In this document: in pieces, positions 61,409-64,000 of the stretch
How the letters are laid out: the number at the start of each line of letters is the position of its first letter
How positions within the stretch are numbered: the stretch's first letter is position 1
Notes under the pieces: model-generated
Databases searched by the model: none
The model's input: only the letters and a program-made list of their open reading frames with translations
Told to the model about the DNA's origin: nothing
Position numbers and translations under genes: made by a program
Assembly (NCBI RefSeq): GCF_001667505.1
Contig: NZ_LZHZ01000074.1
Location: 1-64,000 of the forward strand
From: Mycobacterium sp. ACS1612
Lineage (GTDB): Bacteria; Actinomycetota; Actinomycetes; Mycobacteriales; Mycobacteriaceae
Reading direction: 5' to 3'
DNA length: 64,000 nt

Positions 61409-63148
61409 ATGAGAAACTTCTCACTTCCGGCTGTCATTCGCGAGCGTGCCAGCCTGCAGCCCAATGACACCGCGTTCACCTACATCGATTACGAACGCGA
61501 CTGGGACGGGTTTGCTGAGACCCTCACTTGGTTGCAGTTGTACCGGCGAACGCTCAATGTTGCGCACCAGTTGAGGTTTTGCGGCACCACTGGCGACCGG
61601 GCGGTGATCCTGGCACCGCAGGGCCTCGACTACATCGTGGCGTTCCTCGGTGCCATGGAGGCAGGGCGCATCCCCGTGCCGCTGTCGCTGCCGATGGGCG
61701 GCGCCACCGACGAGCGCGTGACTTCTGTGCTGGCCGACGCGACGCCGACCGTCGTGCTGACGACATCGGCCGTTGTCGACACCCTCGCCAGCCACATCCA
61801 GTCGGACACCGGGACGCCCGCGCCGTCGATCATCGAAGTCGACCAACTCGACACCGCGAACGCGCCGAGTCGCCGCGTCAACGGCAACGGCGATCCCAGC
61901 ATCGCCTACCTGCAATACACCTCGGGTTCGACGCGGATGCCTGCGGGCGTCATGGTCACCAACGAGAACATCCGGGCGAACTTCGAGCAGATCTGCGCCG
62001 CCTACTTCCTGGAGTACGGAAAGGTCGCCCCGGCCGATACGACCTTCGTGTCGTGGCTGCCCTTCTATCACGACATGGGCCTGTTCGTCGGTGTCCTCAT
62101 GCCGATCCTGACCGGACGTCCGGGTGTGCTGTTCAGCCCGGCGACGTTCCTGCAGCGGCCTGCGCGATGGGTTCAGTTGCTGGCCAAGAACACTCGCGCA
62201 TTCTCGGCAGCCCCGAACTTCGCCTTCGACCTGGCGGTGCGGCGCACCACCGACGACGACATGGCCGGCCTCGACCTCGGCAACGTGTTGACCATCCTCA
62301 GCGGCAGCGAACGGGTGCAGCCCGCGACCATCCGGCGGTTCACCGAGCGGTTCAACCGCTACAACCTGCGCAGCAGCATGATCCGGCCGTCGTACGGAAT
62401 GGCGGAAGCCGCCGTGTATCTGGCCTCCCGCACACCGGCGCAGCCGCCCGAAGTCGTGCACTTCGACGCGGAGAAGTTGTCGGCGGGCGAGGCGATCCGC
62501 ACCGATATCACCGGCGGCGCAACACTTTTGGCTTATGGGATGCCCGATTCGCCGCTCCTGCGGATCGTCGACCCTGAGACCGGTGCCGAATGCCCACAGG
62601 GCAAGGTGGGCGAGATCTGGGCGCACGGTGAGAACATCGCCCCCGGCTACTGGGAAAGGTCCGAGGAAACCAACCGCGCGTTCGGGGCGACGATCTCGGC
62701 CCTGTCGCCCGACACTCCCGAAAAGCCCTGGCTGCGAACCGGCGACCTCGGCTTCGTGTCGGAGAACGAGCTGTTCATCATCGGCCGCATCAAGGACCTG
62801 CTGATCGTCTACGGGCGCAACCACTCCCCCGACGACATCGAAGCGACCATCAACGAGATCACCCGGGGGCGGTGCGCGGCGATATCGGTGCCTGGCGAGC
62901 GATCAGAACAGCTCGTCGCGATCATCGAGGTGAAGAACCGCGCCGAATCGTTCGACGACGGGATGGAAGCCTTCGGCATGGTCAAGCGCGAAGTGACCTC
63001 GGCGATCTCGAATTCGCACGGTCTTTCCGTCGCGGATCTCGTTCTGGTTCCCCCGGGTTCGATCCCGACGACGACCAGCGGCAAGGTCAGGCGCGCAGCG
63101 TGCGTCGAGCACTACCGGCACGGGCGCTTCGCACGCCTGGATGCATAG
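61409..63148 (+). CDS. FadD-type fatty acyl-AMP ligase
   Basis: Adenylate-forming enzyme that loads fatty acids as acyl-AMP for polyketide or glycolipid assembly. It has 579 residues from ATG 61409 (AAGGAAGG upstream; the longer start at 61349 is less likely). Motifs: YTSGSTRMPAGV, SWLPFYHDMGL, PSYGMAEA, LRTGDLGF and GRIKDLLIVYGRNHSPDD, and the C-terminal PTTTSGKVRRAA with catalytic Lys. The P-loop and PFYHDMGL pattern are typical of FAAL. It is followed after 24 bases by a glycosyltransferase, suggesting a glycolipid locus beyond the window. Confidence 0.9.
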   Translation: MRNFSLPAVIRERASLQPNDTAFTYIDYERDWDGFAETLTWLQLYRRTLNVAHQLRFCGTTGDRAVILAPQGLDYIVAFLGAMEAGRIPVPLSLPMGGATDERVTSVLADATPTVVLTTSAVVDTLASHIQSDTGTPAPSIIEVDQLDTANAPSRRVNGNGDPSIAYLQYTSGSTRMPAGVMVTNENIRANFEQICAAYFLEYGKVAPADTTFVSWLPFYHDMGLFVGVLMPILTGRPGVLFSPATFLQRPARWVQLLAKNTRAFSAAPNFAFDLAVRRTTDDDMAGLDLGNVLTILSGSERVQPATIRRFTERFNRYNLRSSMIRPSYGMAEAAVYLASRTPAQPPEVVHFDAEKLSAGEAIRTDITGGATLLAYGMPDSPLLRIVDPETGAECPQGKVGEIWAHGENIAPGYWERSEETNRAFGATISALSPDTPEKPWLRTGDLGFVSENELFIIGRIKDLLIVYGRNHSPDDIEATINEITRGRCAAISVPGERSEQLVAIIEVKNRAESFDDGMEAFGMVKREVTSAISNSHGLSVADLVLVPPGSIPTTTSGKVRRAACVEHYRHGRFARLDA

Positions 63149-63172
63149 GCTGGGCCGGTTGGGTCCGCACCG

Positions 63173-64000
63173 ATGAGATTCGCGCTGGCGATTCATGGCA
63201 GTCGCGGTGACGTCGAACCCGTTGCCGCGGTGGGTCAGGAGCTACAGCGCCGGGGACACGAAGTCCGGATGGCGGTGCCGCCCAATCTCGTTGGGTTCGT
63301 CGAATCGGTCGGCCTTCCTGTGGTCGAGTACGGACCCGACTCGCAGGAGCTGATCGACGACGATTTCGTGCACAACTACTGGAAGATGCAGCCGTTGCGG
63401 TTCGTGCGTGCGTTCTCCGAGTACGTCAGCCGCGGCTGGCAGGAGATGGGCGCGACGCTGAAATCGCAGGCCGATGGCGCCGATCTGGTGTTGACCGGGA
63501 CGATCTATCAAGGCGTCGCCGTCAATGTCGCTGAGTACTACGGCATTCCGTTGGCGGCGCTGCACTTCTTCCCGCAGCGGGCCAACGGCCACCTGATTCC
63601 GCGCGTGCCCGCTGTCCTGACCCGGTCGGCGATTTCCGCCGTGTGGTGGTGGTACTGGCGCATGACCAAGAACGCCGACGACACGCAACGCCGGGAACTC
63701 GGCTTGCCGCCGGCCGTCGACTCGTTGTCGAAGCGGATCACCGGCAGCGGCGCGTTGGAGATTCAGGCCTACGAGCACCTGTGCTTCCCCGGCCTTGCGG
63801 CCGAATGGCAGGGCCGCTGGCCGTTCATCGGTGCCCTGACGCTGCAGTTGCCGACGGCCACGGACTCCGATGTGGTGTCGTGGATCGGTCGCGGTGACCC
63901 GCCGATCTACTTCGGCTTCGGCAGCATGCCGGTCAAGTCCGCGGCCGGTACCGTCGCGATGATCAGCGCGGCGTGCGCGGAACTCGGTGAGCGCGCGTTG
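63173..64000 (+). CDS. GT1-family (UDP-glucuronosyl-type) glycosyltransferase, N-terminal part
   Basis: Runs off the right edge; 276 residues visible from ATG 63173. The N-terminal acceptor domain has ALAIHGSRGDVEPVAAVGQELQRRGHEV, the standard GtfA/GtfB-like start, followed by a GT-B fold with YFGFGSMP near 240. Such enzymes glycosylate lipids or antibiotics. In mycobacteria they act on glycopeptidolipids. The FadD partner upstream supports a lipid role. Catalytic residues of the donor domain lie beyond the window. Confidence 0.88.
   Translation, partial: MRFALAIHGSRGDVEPVAAVGQELQRRGHEVRMAVPPNLVGFVESVGLPVVEYGPDSQELIDDDFVHNYWKMQPLRFVRAFSEYVSRGWQEMGATLKSQADGADLVLTGTIYQGVAVNVAEYYGIPLAALHFFPQRANGHLIPRVPAVLTRSAISAVWWWYWRMTKNADDTQRRELGLPPAVDSLSKRITGSGALEIQAYEHLCFPGLAAEWQGRWPFIGALTLQLPTATDSDVVSWIGRGDPPIYFGFGSMPVKSAAGTVAMISAACAELGERAL

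Overview
The window is high-GC actinobacterial chromosome and is almost certainly from a Mycobacterium/Mycolicibacterium species. The core gene order is that of the M. tuberculosis Rv1025-to-Rv0998 region: DUF501, ftsB, eno, lpqU, mazG, mfd, TetR, glmU, prs, lpqT, rplY, pth, pks16, ispE, ksgA, rpfB, tatD, metG, pabB, rsmI, pmt, arcA, an AlkB-like gene, a DUF5642 lipoprotein and a cyclic-nucleotide-gated acetyltransferase. No rRNA, CRISPR array, prophage or insertion sequence was seen. One tRNA is present.

Layout. 1-11.8 kb: division and glycolysis genes (DUF501, ftsB, eno), a lytic transglycosylase lipoprotein, an inserted efeUOB iron-uptake operon behind a double palindrome, then mazG-mfd and a TetR gene. 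11.9-17.9 kb: tRNA-Gln only 4 bases before glmU, then prs, an extra arsC, lpqT, an SDR, rplY and pth. 17.9-33.2 kb: an accessory interval with a cutinase, a QueG-like Fe-S protein, DUF6611, a LysR gene, and a minus-strand block that looks like an oxidant-defence island. That block holds an RclC-like DUF417 membrane protein, an RclA-like flavoprotein, two Thr-rich lipoproteins, a large LuxR-type ATPase regulator, an Old Yellow Enzyme gene broken by a frameshift and a peroxiredoxin-like protein. A DrrAB-type ABC exporter and a lipase-maturation-factor protein follow. 33.2-41.5 kb: pks16, ispE, an orphan Ser/Thr kinase, ksgA, rpfB, tatD, metG. 41.6-49.8 kb: a flavin monooxygenase, an ECF41 sigma factor (sigJ) with an intact and a decayed oxidoreductase partner, an Lrp/AsnC regulator divergent from an AceE-type E1 dehydrogenase, and pabB. 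49.8-56.2 kb: hydrolase, rsmI, pmt, then a single DUF559 nuclease-like gene bounded by a 63-base inverted repeat, then arcA, soxR and an AlkB-like gene with a LexA-box match. 56.2-64 kb: secreted proteins and lipoproteins in paralogous groups, an AroE-like/acetyltransferase pair, and the start of a fatty-acyl-AMP ligase/glycosyltransferase locus.

How the genes relate. Many neighbours are translationally coupled through 1- to 4-base overlaps (efeU-efeO, mazG-mfd, prs-arsC-lpqT, ABC ATPase-permease, rsmI-hydrolase, acetyltransferase-aroE-like). rpfB-ksgA is coupled through a CTGA overlap that implies a CTG start. The most unusual candidates are the inverted-repeat-bounded DUF559 gene between pmt and arcA, and the RclC/RclA/LuxR-ATPase island with a 10-base-arm palindrome before the regulator and a matching half-site before the flavoprotein gene. 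Several genes carry apparent one-base lesions (OYE, a lipoprotein, a small secreted protein, and the G-tract at the ftsB end). These could be real decay or sequence errors, and raw reads would be needed to tell.
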